Shown: in pieces, positions 7,014 to 14,222 of the stretch
How positions within the stretch are numbered: the stretch's first letter is position 1
Layout: each line of letters starts with the position of its first letter
Virus record (IMG/VR): IMGVR_UViG_3300009684_000141
Location: 1 to 27,460 of that record
DNA from: a virus
Direction: 5' to 3' (one strand)
Length of the DNA stretch: 27,460 nucleotides
Position numbers and translations under genes: made by a program
Notes under the pieces: generated by a model
Databases searched by the model: none
What the model was told of the DNA's origin: nothing
What the model saw: only the letters and a program-made list of their open reading frames with translations

Positions 7014-8069
7014 AAATTTGTATTCTCGGTGATACTCACTTTTGGTGTTCGTAATGACAACATGCAGTTTCATTCTTTCTATAGGAGATTTTATACCAAT
7101 ATATTTTTTCCATACTTAAAAGAGCATGGTATCAAACAAATCATTCAGCTAGGAGATTTGTTTGATCGTCGAAAGTATATCAACTTTAATAGTTTATACC
7201 AAAGCAGAGATTACTTCTTTGATGTTATTGAAAATGAAAATTACAGATTAGATGTATTTCCAGGAAATCATGATATTTTTCATAAGAATACGCTAGAGGT
7301 AAATTCTCTTAATCTTCTGCTTGGAGAATATTCAAATATCAATATCGTTGATCGTTCAAAAGAAATATCTTATGGCGGCAAAAGTATTGCATTGGTTCCT
7401 TGGATTTGTGATGATAACGAAGACGAAACTCTAAACTTTCTAGATAAGACTAAAGCAAAAATCTGCATGGGTCATTTTGAAATTCAAGGGTTTGAAATGC
7501 ATAAGGGTCACATCTGCGAAACGGGATTTGATCGCTCTGCCTTCCATAAATTTGATCTAACGCTATCGGGTCACTATCACACTCGTTCTCAAAAGGAAGG
7601 TATTACATATGTTGGTACGCCTTATGAAATGACATGGAGTGACTATAATGACGATAAAGGATTTCATATTCTAGATACTGAAACTTTAGACTTGACATTT
7701 GTACAAAACCCATATAAGATGTTCCATAAGGTTAGTTACAACGACTCTAAGTGGACCAACCAAGATCATATAAATGGTTTTGATTTTTCTGATCTAGAGG
7801 GTGCGTATGTTAAGGTTATTGTTTCTGAAAAAACTAATCCTTATTGGTTTGATCTTTTCATAGATAAGATTGAAAAAGTAAGCCCTACTCATATACAAAT
7901 AGTTGATGAAACTTTGAGGTTAGATGTTGAAGATGATGGAATTGTCGATGAGTCCGAAGATACCGTTTCCATTCTTGGAAAATACGTTGATGCTCTTGAT
8001 GCTGATATTGATAAAGTTATGCTAATGGATGTTGTTCGTAATTTGTATGCAGATGCCTTGAATAGTTAG
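7010..8069 (+). CDS. 47: Recombination nuclease subunit gp47 (SbcD/Mre11-like), frameshifted at codon 11-12
   Basis: The correct start is ATG 7010, with a perfect AAGGAGGT (6994-7001) 8 bases upstream. It encodes MKICILGDTHF, the metallophosphoesterase motif I (GDTH). At TTTT (7040-7043) the frame is lost: reading straight on meets TAA at 7052. From 7044 the conserved sequence continues one base out of phase (GVRNDNMQFHSFY), then GDLFDRR, GNHD, GHFE and GHYHTR, to the stop at 8067. One surplus T explains this. It may be a sequencing error, a mutation or a +1 frameshift site. Without the first 11 residues the protein would lack the metal-binding Asp and His. Gp47 forms with gp46 the Mre11/Rad50-type nuclease-ATPase that resects DNA ends for recombination-dependent replication. 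Confidence 0.88.
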
Positions 8070-8078
8070 GAGTAAGTT

Positions 8079-9794
8079 TTGATTATCTTTAAAAAAGTAA
8101 GGTATAAGAACTTACTCTCTACTGGCAATGCATTTCTTGAAATTCAAATGGATACAGCGCAATCTACTTTGTGTCATGGTTCAAATGGTTCAGGAAAAAG
8201 CACATTTATCGAAGCAGTATCATTTGCTCTTTATGGCAAACCATTTCGAAAAACAAACAAGCCCCAGCTTGTAAACTCTATCAACAAAAAAGAACTATTA
8301 GTAGAGATTGAGTTTTCAGCGAATAACAAAGAATATCTTGTTCGTCGTGGGATGAAACCAACTGTCTTTGAAATATATGAAAACGAAAAGCTACTGAACC
8401 AAGACGCAGCAATACGAGACTATCAAGAAATTCTTGAAAAGTCAGTTCTAAAAATGAACCACAAATCTTTCTCTCAGATTGTTGTTCTTGGTTCAGCTAC
8501 TTACGTTCCTTTTATGCAACTATCTGCTGTTGCTAGACGAGACATTATCGAAGACCTTCTTGATATTCAAGTATTTTCTACCATGAATGTTTTGCTCAAG
8601 GAAAAGGTAAGTTCGGCTAAGTCTAGAATATCGGAAAACAAATACAATATAGAAATCACCAAAGAAAAGATAGAACTTCAAAAAGAGTATCTTCGCAAAC
8701 TCAAGCAAAATGACCAACAAGTCATACTAGATAAGCAGAAGATTATTGAAGATCAAGAATCTTTGATTGAACAATATAATGAATCTATTTCTGATGTGCA
8801 GAATAAAATTGATGCCTTACTTGAAACTATATCTGATAGTGAAAAAGTTTCAAAGAAGCGGGATAAGTATCAAACACTTGAGAGTGACATAAAGTTAAAA
8901 TTATCAAAAGTAAAAAAAGACTTTAAGTTCTATGATGAAAATCAAAACTGTCCTCAGTGTAAACAAGGTATAGACCACGACTTTCATTCTCAGGTTCAAT
9001 CAGAGAATAGTAAGACAATAGATGAATTTGAAAAGGTTCTTTTGAAAATATCTAAAGAGATGGTCACGATCAATTCTCGTATTTCTGAAATTCATTTGAT
9101 AAACAAGCTTATTTCTAAACATCAAACTGCTATTTCTGCAATAAACGAAAATACTTCTGCCGTATTCTTCTATATAAAAAAGCTGCAAAAGGAAATTAGT
9201 TCGTTACAGAATGTCAGATCAATTGATGGGAATGATTTGAAGGAACTAGAAAACAACCAAACTTCTCTTGCTAAATATGAGACAGAAAAAGAACAGCTTC
9301 TGAAAGAAAAAGCTACTCTTGATATTGCTTCTGTCATTCTAAAGGATGGCGGCATTAAAAGTAAAATCATTAAGCAGTACATTCCAATCATCAATAAACT
9401 AATCAATAAGTATCTCTCACAGATGGAATTTGTGGTTGACTTCAATCTAGACGAAAACTTCAATGAAACCATTAAGTCAAGATTTAGGGATGAGTTCAGC
9501 TATGAATCATTCTCTGAAGGAGAAAAGACTAGAATTGATATTGCACTATTGTTTACTTGGAGAGCAATTTCTAAGATACGAAACAGTAACAATACAAACA
9601 TTTTGATACTTGATGAGATTGGAGACAGTTCTTTGGATTCATCGGGCAACGAAGAGTTTATTCGTATTCTTCAAGAACTAGCTGGTGATACCAATATCTT
9701 TATGATTAGTCATAGAGCAGAAGGCATCCAAGACAAGTTCCAACGGGTTATTGAATTTTCTAAAGAAAAAAACTTTACAAGGATTTCGCAATGA
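8079..9794 (+). CDS. 46: Recombination nuclease-ATPase subunit gp46 (SbcC/Rad50-like)
   Basis: The 571-residue protein begins at TTG 8079; TAGGAG lies at the right spacing and the product MIIFKKVRYKNLLSTG aligns with the T4 gp46 start. Motifs in order: Walker A GSNGSGKS (34-41), long coiled coil (about 180-285), zinc hook CPQC (291-294), a second coiled coil (about 310-415), ABC signature FSEGEKTRID (478-487), Walker B ILILDE (508-513) and D-loop SSLD (517-520). T4 gp46 has 560 residues. It opens and tethers DNA ends for the gp47 nuclease. Nine bases separate it from gp47, and its stop overlaps the deformylase start. Confidence 0.96.
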   Translation: MIIFKKVRYKNLLSTGNAFLEIQMDTAQSTLCHGSNGSGKSTFIEAVSFALYGKPFRKTNKPQLVNSINKKELLVEIEFSANNKEYLVRRGMKPTVFEIYENEKLLNQDAAIRDYQEILEKSVLKMNHKSFSQIVVLGSATYVPFMQLSAVARRDIIEDLLDIQVFSTMNVLLKEKVSSAKSRISENKYNIEITKEKIELQKEYLRKLKQNDQQVILDKQKIIEDQESLIEQYNESISDVQNKIDALLETISDSEKVSKKRDKYQTLESDIKLKLSKVKKDFKFYDENQNCPQCKQGIDHDFHSQVQSENSKTIDEFEKVLLKISKEMVTINSRISEIHLINKLISKHQTAISAINENTSAVFFYIKKLQKEISSLQNVRSIDGNDLKELENNQTSLAKYETEKEQLLKEKATLDIASVILKDGGIKSKIIKQYIPIINKLINKYLSQMEFVVDFNLDENFNETIKSRFRDEFSYESFSEGEKTRIDIALLFTWRAISKIRNSNNTNILILDEIGDSSLDSSGNEEFIRILQELAGDTNIFMISHRAEGIQDKFQRVIEFSKEKNFTRISQ

Positions 9795-10288
9795 TTTTAA
9801 CAACAGTGCCACACACTGATCCTATTCTACATACTCCGTGCGAGAAGTATAACTTCCTTTCTCCTCAGATTAATATTGTAGAATTCTCTGAAAATCTAGT
9901 AGAAACGATGAGGGCTAGAAATGGTCTTGGTTTGTCTGCTAACCAAGTAGGGGTCGGTCTTCAAATTTTTACAATGGAAACTGATCCAACATTAGTGGTT
10001 GTAAATCCTAAGATAGTTGAACTTTCGGAAGAAACTATCATACTGGAAGAAGGATGTATTTCTTTTCCTAAATTGATTGTTAAAGTTAAGAGACCTCTAT
10101 GGGTTAAGGCTAGATTTAATTTTCCAAACGGACAAGCAAAGACACATAGATTTGAAGGAATGACTGCCAGATGTTTTCTACATGAATATTCTCATCTTCA
10201 AGGTAAGACTATGATTGATGATACAAATAAATTTTATAGAGAACGTGCTGTAAAGCAACTTGATAAAATAATGAAAGGGGTCAGATAA
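9791..10288 (+). CDS. def: Peptide deformylase
   Basis: The 165-residue protein has the three deformylase motifs: GLGLSANQ (45-52), EGCIS (87-91) and HEYSH (131-135). Cys89, His131 and His135 are the expected metal ligands and Glu132 the catalytic base. The usual third motif is HExxH with HEYDH; Ser replaces the Asp here. The enzyme removes the N-formyl group from new proteins. Deformylases are known in marine T4-like phages, where they may support rapid turnover or synthesis of phage-era proteins. It overlaps gp46 by four bases (ATGA), so it belongs to the 47-46 operon. Confidence 0.92.
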   Translation: MILTTVPHTDPILHTPCEKYNFLSPQINIVEFSENLVETMRARNGLGLSANQVGVGLQIFTMETDPTLVVVNPKIVELSEETIILEEGCISFPKLIVKVKRPLWVKARFNFPNGQAKTHRFEGMTARCFLHEYSHLQGKTMIDDTNKFYRERAVKQLDKIMKGVR

Positions 10289-10291
10289 ATT

Positions 10292-10657
10292 ATGATTAAT
10301 ATATCAAACATAACAATTCAAGAAAATAAAACTACAGATACAGAAGAAACTCAATATATTTCCCAAGCTTCGGTAATTGAGTATAAATACAACGAAGGAA
10401 AAGCTCTTCAAGAAATAACTGATTATGTCAATAAGACATACGGTGAGCATTATTCCCAAAATAAATTTCAAGCTACAGAATTTATTATTGACTCTGGTCA
10501 TGGAGAAGGATTTTGTTTAGGCAATATGCTAAAGTACACTCAGCGTTACGGTAAGAAGGATACTCCTACAGAATGGCGCAAGGACCTAATGAAGGTTATT
10601 CACTATTCGATCATGATGTTACATGTGCATGATCTACAACATAAAACTTCTAAATAG
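10292..10657 (+). CDS. DUF3310-like small protein
   Basis: The 121-residue protein starts 3 bases after the deformylase stop, with AAAGGGG upstream. The N-terminal 55 residues are polar and variable. The C-terminal half contains GFCLGNMLKYTQRYGKKDTP followed by WRKDLMKVIHYSIMML. This is the pattern of the DUF3310 family of phage proteins: a helix with GNxxKYxxRxGKK, then a DLxKxxxY helix. Function is unknown. The late-promoter candidate of the next gene overlaps its stop codon. Confidence 0.65.
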   Translation: MINISNITIQENKTTDTEETQYISQASVIEYKYNEGKALQEITDYVNKTYGEHYSQNKFQATEFIIDSGHGEGFCLGNMLKYTQRYGKKDTPTEWRKDLMKVIHYSIMMLHVHDLQHKTSK

Positions 10658-10676
10658 AAAGAATGTCATTTAGGGG
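10650..10676 (+). promoter_or_regulatory. Late promoter candidate CTAAATAG paired with the next ribosome binding site
   Basis: CTAAATAG (10650-10657) is complementary over 6 bases (CTAAAT) to ATTTAG (10668-10673), which runs into the Shine-Dalgarno AGGGG (10672-10676) of the gene at 10683. Readthrough RNA could fold and partly hide the ribosome binding site, while RNA started at this promoter would lack the 5' arm. Confidence 0.45.
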
Positions 10677-10682
10677 TTATCA

Positions 10683-11852
10683 ATGAAAACATTTCTCGAT
10701 TTTTATGAAGATAAGGTTAAGGAACCAACTGGCGATCTAAAGACTGCTTGTTGGAAAGGTTATACTGCTGTAGGAACAAAAAAGAAAAACGGTAGAACTG
10801 TTCCAAATTGTGTTCCTGTTTCGGAGGCTGAAGATTATATTTTTGGTAATTCTCAGAAGCCAACTGCCTATAGTGATGTAAACCCATCTGTAGGTAGTGC
10901 AACTTCTAAGAAATTATACAACACAGATCAAGCAAATCCAAATTCGCGTCCAAAGAATAAGAAGCCTCTAAATAAAGTTGTGCAACCACCTAAAATAACA
11001 AACTCTCCTAATCAACAAGAAATGCCACGAACTCATAATGACTTGGATCGCAAGCATCCTATGGTTCCAAAGAAACCAGTCGTCGAAGAAGTTCTAAATC
11101 TTGAAGAAACAAACTTTTCTAATCGTGCAGTTAGCATTTATCCTCACGGTCAAGGTTCTGATGTAGGCAGTCGTGTCCCAACTAGCAAACCCACACAGAT
11201 ATCAACCTCTTCAGCCGTAGGAAATGAACAACATAAAAATAGATCGTTCTTTAATAGTCCTGAAAAAAAGGATTATATCGAAGGAATGGTTAATAATATA
11301 AAATCTGGAAAAACTCTTCCTCCAGTAATGTCAACTCCACATCCTGCTAATCCTTCAAAGAATATTGTAGTTGATGGAAATCATAGAGCATTTGCTCATA
11401 AAGAAGCTGGAGCATCTCATATTCCTGCTGTTCATGTAAGCCACGATAATATCCATATAGCTTCTCATGATTACGAGCATCCAGATCAATCATTTCATCC
11501 ACTATCTTCTTTTAAATCAAAAGATGGTACATATGATATGCATAAGCGTAGACCACAACTAGGCGGAAAACCTCTTAAACACTATTTTACTGAAGAAGTT
11601 CTAACTGAACGTGGAGCAGATTCAAAAGGATATAAGCGTCCCACTGAACAAGGTGCTGGATTGACTGCTAAGGGAGCTAAACACTTTGGTGTTCAAACTG
11701 CCGTTACTGGTAAAGTTAAAGCAGGGTCTAAAGCAGCTAAAAGACGCAAATCATTTTGTGCCAGAATGTCTGGTATGAAAGGTCCTATGAAGGACGAGAA
11801 GGGTAGACCAACCCGCAAGGCAATGTCACTACGCAGATGGAGATGCAGATAA
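10683..11852 (+). CDS. Late modular protein: capsid-targeting-like leader, CWKGY module, ParB-like domain, SFCARM module
   Basis: The 389-residue protein starts MKTFLDFYED, similar to the MKTYQEFIAE leader of T4 internal proteins. Module 1 (about 17-46) is GDLKTACWKGYTAVGTKKKNG...VPNCVP, a short Cys-containing motif seen in T4-like phage proteins. A Pro/Asn-rich linker follows. Module 2 (about 195-262) holds IKSGKTLPPV...IVVDGNHRAFAHKEAG, the ParB/sulfiredoxin-like fold with its DGNHR motif. Module 3 (about 310-389) is basic and Cys-containing, with RRKSFCARMSGMKGPMKDEK and a terminal LRRWRCR (DUF6321-like). LEE (140-142) and LTE (307-309) fall between modules and fit the gp21 (L/I)xE cleavage rule. 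Function is unknown. It may be a head-packaged DNA-binding or nuclease effector. Confidence 0.65.
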   Translation: MKTFLDFYEDKVKEPTGDLKTACWKGYTAVGTKKKNGRTVPNCVPVSEAEDYIFGNSQKPTAYSDVNPSVGSATSKKLYNTDQANPNSRPKNKKPLNKVVQPPKITNSPNQQEMPRTHNDLDRKHPMVPKKPVVEEVLNLEETNFSNRAVSIYPHGQGSDVGSRVPTSKPTQISTSSAVGNEQHKNRSFFNSPEKKDYIEGMVNNIKSGKTLPPVMSTPHPANPSKNIVVDGNHRAFAHKEAGASHIPAVHVSHDNIHIASHDYEHPDQSFHPLSSFKSKDGTYDMHKRRPQLGGKPLKHYFTEEVLTERGADSKGYKRPTEQGAGLTAKGAKHFGVQTAVTGKVKAGSKAAKRRKSFCARMSGMKGPMKDEKGRPTRKAMSLRRWRCR

Positions 11853-12349
11853 TGTTAACCTTTAAAGAATTTATTGTTGAAGGTAATCCTTTAGCCCGAT
11901 TAAATGCTACTAAGGGAGAAGGTCGTGCCTTTTCTGTTATATCTGCTGAACGCGAAGGATTGCCAAAAGCAGAAAACGAAAGAAGAACCGCAGAATTAAA
12001 AAAGAAGTTAACTGCTCAAGGTTACGGACATAGACGCGCAATAGGACACTGGGAAGGTGGAAAAGAAAACTCCTTACTAGTACAAGCAAAAAATACTGGT
12101 ACAAAATCTGCTGGTAAACTAAGATATGATATGAACCGTCATGGTAAAACATATGGACAAGATTCGGTATTGCATCACGATGCTAGTGGAGCAAGAGTAG
12201 AAGGAACTAACAAAACAGGTGATCCTGGTTTTAGAAAAACTCAAAAATTAGGCAGAGTAGCTTATAATAGACCAGATGCCCCATTCCAAACAGAACTACG
12301 CCCAAGTAAAAGAAAAGCTAACGCTAGATTTACTACAACGAAAGACTAA
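11852..12349 (+). CDS. Late protein with capsid-targeting-like leader (DUF3293-like core)
   Basis: I start it at ATG 11852, which overlaps the previous TAA by one base and has TGGAG 9 bases upstream; an in-frame ATG at 11837 has no Shine-Dalgarno. The 165-residue product begins MLTFKEFIVEGN. This is close to the T4 IP leader MKTYQEFIAE, with IVE|G as a likely gp21 cleavage point. The body has AFSVISAEREG, ENERRTAELKKKLTAQGYG, a LLVQAKN strand and YGQDSVLHHDASGARVEGTN, then a basic C-terminus. This layout resembles DUF3293-like phage proteins (N...L...L...GY; QDSVL). The biochemical role is unknown. It is coupled to the previous gene. Confidence 0.62.
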   Translation: MLTFKEFIVEGNPLARLNATKGEGRAFSVISAEREGLPKAENERRTAELKKKLTAQGYGHRRAIGHWEGGKENSLLVQAKNTGTKSAGKLRYDMNRHGKTYGQDSVLHHDASGARVEGTNKTGDPGFRKTQKLGRVAYNRPDAPFQTELRPSKRKANARFTTTKD

Positions 12350-12390
12350 ACTAACCTCAATCATTATGATAAATTATAAAAGGAACTGAA

Positions 12391-13242
12391 ATGGAAGTTA
12401 AGATTGAACTAGACGAACTACGTAAGCGTAAGCTTTTTGTTGCAGCACCAATGTACGGCGGTCAATGTGCTGGTATGTTCTGCCGTAGCACAAACGATCT
12501 TTCCGCTGCTGCTGTTCATTACGGAATTGACTTGAGGTTTTACTACCTCTTTAACGAATCACTAATCACTCGTGCTCGTAACTATTGCGTAGATGAGTTC
12601 TTGCGTTCTGACTGCACTCACATGCTATTCATCGATAGTGATATTGGTTTCAATGCACAAGATGTATTTACTATGTTGGCTCTAATGAGTCCAGAAAGTG
12701 AATATGATGTAATGTGCGGTCCTTATCCAAAGAAGTGTATTTCTTGGGAAAAGATTAAGCAAGCCATCGATGTTGGTGTTGCAGATGAAGACCCAAATAT
12801 TCTAGAAAATTATGTTGGCGATTACGTCTTTAATCCAGTTGGCAATCAAACACAAATCCTTCTTTCAGAGCCTGTAGAAATTATGGAATCTGGTACTGGC
12901 TTTATGATGATCAGGCGTGAAACACTAGAAAAGTATCAAGAAGCATATCCTCAGTATATGTATCGCCCAGATCATGTTCGTACAGCAGCTTTTGACGGCT
13001 CACGCGAAATCATGATGTTCTTCCAAGCTGACATTGATCCTATTAATGGAACAAAGCGTTATCTATCGGAAGACTATTGGTTCTGTCAGTTGACCCGACA
13101 TATTGGTCTTAAGGTTTGGTTGTGTCCTTGGATCAAGCTACAGCATGTTGGCTCTTATATCTTTGGTGGCTCTCTTGCTGATATTGCTGCGATTGGTGCT
13201 TCTGCTACAGTCGATCCATCAAAGTTAGGAAAAAAGAAGTAA
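12391..13242 (+). CDS. Putative GT-A-fold glycosyltransferase
   Basis: The 283-residue protein starts at an ATG with AAAAGGAAC upstream. Characteristic blocks are KLFVAAPMYGGQCAG (14-28), NESLITRARNYCVDEFLRSD (55-74), the DxD motif in MLFIDSDIGF (78-87), CGPYPKK, the ESGTGFMMIRRE block, YLSEDYWFCQ and HVG near the end. This is the pattern of a family of phage GT-A/glycosyltransferase-2-like proteins. The substrate is unknown: it may modify phage DNA, a virion protein or host surface sugar. It stands alone between the accessory genes and the clamp promoter. Confidence 0.72.
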   Translation: MEVKIELDELRKRKLFVAAPMYGGQCAGMFCRSTNDLSAAAVHYGIDLRFYYLFNESLITRARNYCVDEFLRSDCTHMLFIDSDIGFNAQDVFTMLALMSPESEYDVMCGPYPKKCISWEKIKQAIDVGVADEDPNILENYVGDYVFNPVGNQTQILLSEPVEIMESGTGFMMIRRETLEKYQEAYPQYMYRPDHVRTAAFDGSREIMMFFQADIDPINGTKRYLSEDYWFCQLTRHIGLKVWLCPWIKLQHVGSYIFGGSLADIAAIGASATVDPSKLGKKK

Positions 13243-13249
13243 ATAAGAC

Positions 13250-13277
13250 TTGACAAATGAAATCGATGTGATATAGT
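13250..13277 (+). promoter_or_regulatory. Sigma70-type promoter of the clamp gene
   Basis: TTGACA (13250-13255), a 16-base spacer and TATAGT (13272-13277), with TG before the -10. Transcription should start near 13284, giving a leader of about 85 bases before gp45. Confidence 0.85.
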
Positions 13278-13290
13278 CACATTATGAGGA

Positions 13291-13350
13291 GACTGGAGAT
13301 GTCAGTCACGTTTAGATGAGGTGGTCGGGCTTCTAAACATTTTTAATTTT
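13291..13350 (+). promoter_or_regulatory. Structured leader with terminator-like hairpin before gp45
   Basis: Two hairpins follow the start site: GACTG/CAGTC (13291-13295 and 13303-13307) and GTTTAGA/TCTAAAC (13310-13316 and 13332-13338). The second is followed by ATTTTTAATTTTT, like an attenuator. A tiny frame MRRLEMSVTFR (13284-13319) spans the first hairpin, without a Shine-Dalgarno. Possible attenuation or translational control; inference only. Confidence 0.45.
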
Positions 13351-13370
13351 TGTCATGTAGGAATTTTATA

Positions 13371-14045
13371 ATGCAACTATCTGAACGTACTAGCCAACTA
13401 CTAAAGAACTTTAGTAGTATTAACCAATCGGTTATTATTCGTAGAGGCAATACGCTTTCTACAATGTCTGCTCAAAAGACAATCCTAGCAAAGGCAACTA
13501 TTCCAGATACCTTTGAAAAGGATATGTGCATCTATGATCTATCGCAGTTTCTTTCTGTGCTTTCTATCTTTACTAGTCCTCAATTGGAACTAGAAGAAAA
13601 GAGTGTCATGATCCACGATGACACTAAGTCTAGCCGATATTTCTTTGCCGACGAATCTCTAATTGTTCAGCCTCCTACTAAGGAACTGAATATGCAAAAT
13701 GCAGAGATTGAGTTTAATCTTCCATATCAGGCATTGTCGGGTATTCTAAAGGCAACCAACATTCTTGCTGTTCCTGAGATTGCTTTTGTTGGTGAAGAAG
13801 GTAAGCTATATCTTCGTGCAATTGATAGTAAGAACCCAACATCGCATACACTAAGTCATGCTCTTGGGGAAGTTGATTCTGAGTTCTGTGCTATCTTTAA
13901 GCCAGAATTTCTTTCAAAGTTGATCGACACTGATTATAATGTTTTGATCTCATCTAAGAAGATTGCTCGTTTCTCTTCAATCGATAAGAACAGCAGTGCA
14001 GAATTGACATACTGGATCACAGTAGAAGCAAGTAGCACATTCTAA
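13371..14045 (+). CDS. 45: Sliding clamp gp45
   Basis: I start the protein at ATG 13371 (224 residues) because MQLSERTSQLLKNFSSIN aligns with the T4 gp45 start; TAGGA lies upstream. An in-frame TTG at 13350 would add residues with no counterpart. Other matching features are MCIYDLSQFLSVLSIF and the beta-rich two-domain pattern. T4 gp45 has 228 residues. Three copies form a ring on DNA that holds polymerase gp43 and, late in infection, activates gp55-bound RNA polymerase. In T4 the gene adjoins 44; here about 5 kb of accessory DNA separates them. Confidence 0.93.
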   Translation: MQLSERTSQLLKNFSSINQSVIIRRGNTLSTMSAQKTILAKATIPDTFEKDMCIYDLSQFLSVLSIFTSPQLELEEKSVMIHDDTKSSRYFFADESLIVQPPTKELNMQNAEIEFNLPYQALSGILKATNILAVPEIAFVGEEGKLYLRAIDSKNPTSHTLSHALGEVDSEFCAIFKPEFLSKLIDTDYNVLISSKKIARFSSIDKNSSAELTYWITVEASSTF

Positions 14046-14049
14046 ATAT
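14042..14049 (+). promoter_or_regulatory. Candidate late promoter CTAAATAT before the tRNA pair
   Basis: CTAAATAT spans the gp45 stop and lies 18 bases upstream of tRNA-Gly. A similar spacing is seen before tRNA-Ser. Weak evidence by itself. Confidence 0.3.
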
Positions 14050-14067
14050 AATTAAATGATAATTGTT

Positions 14068-14141
14068 GCGGGATTGGTATAGGGACTGTGCCTTAGCCTT
14101 CCAAGCTAAAGAGACGAGTTTGAATCTCGTATCCCGCTCCA
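14068..14141 (+). tRNA. tRNA-Gly (anticodon TCC)
   Basis: Acceptor GCGGGAT pairs with ATCCCGC. The anticodon arm TTAGC-CTTCCAA-GCTAA gives TCC, reading GGA. The T arm loop is TTGAATC. The discriminator is T and CCA is encoded, as usual for bacterial tRNA-Gly. 74 bases. Confidence 0.93.
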
Positions 14142-14143
14142 AT

Positions 14144-14219
14144 GCTCCTATAGCTCAGTCGGTAGAGCGCCAGTTTTGTAAACTGGATGTCGTGGGTTCG
14201 ATTCCTGCTGGGAGCACCA
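14144..14219 (+). tRNA. tRNA-Thr (anticodon TGT)
   Basis: Acceptor GCTCCTA/TGGGAGC, D arm GCTC...GAGC, anticodon arm CCAGT-TTTGTAA-ACTGG giving TGT (reads ACA), T loop TTCGATT and an encoded ACCA end. 76 bases, two bases after tRNA-Gly. Confidence 0.95.
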
Positions 14220-14222
14220 TTT

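Noticed and set aside
7029-8069. gp47 starting at TTG 7029
   Set aside because: This would remove the metal-binding GDTH motif. The perfect Shine-Dalgarno and motif belong to ATG 7010, so a frameshift is the better explanation.
13350-13370. Upstream TTG start for gp45
   Set aside because: The seven extra residues have no counterpart in T4 gp45, while ATG 13371 aligns with its start and has TAGGA upstream.
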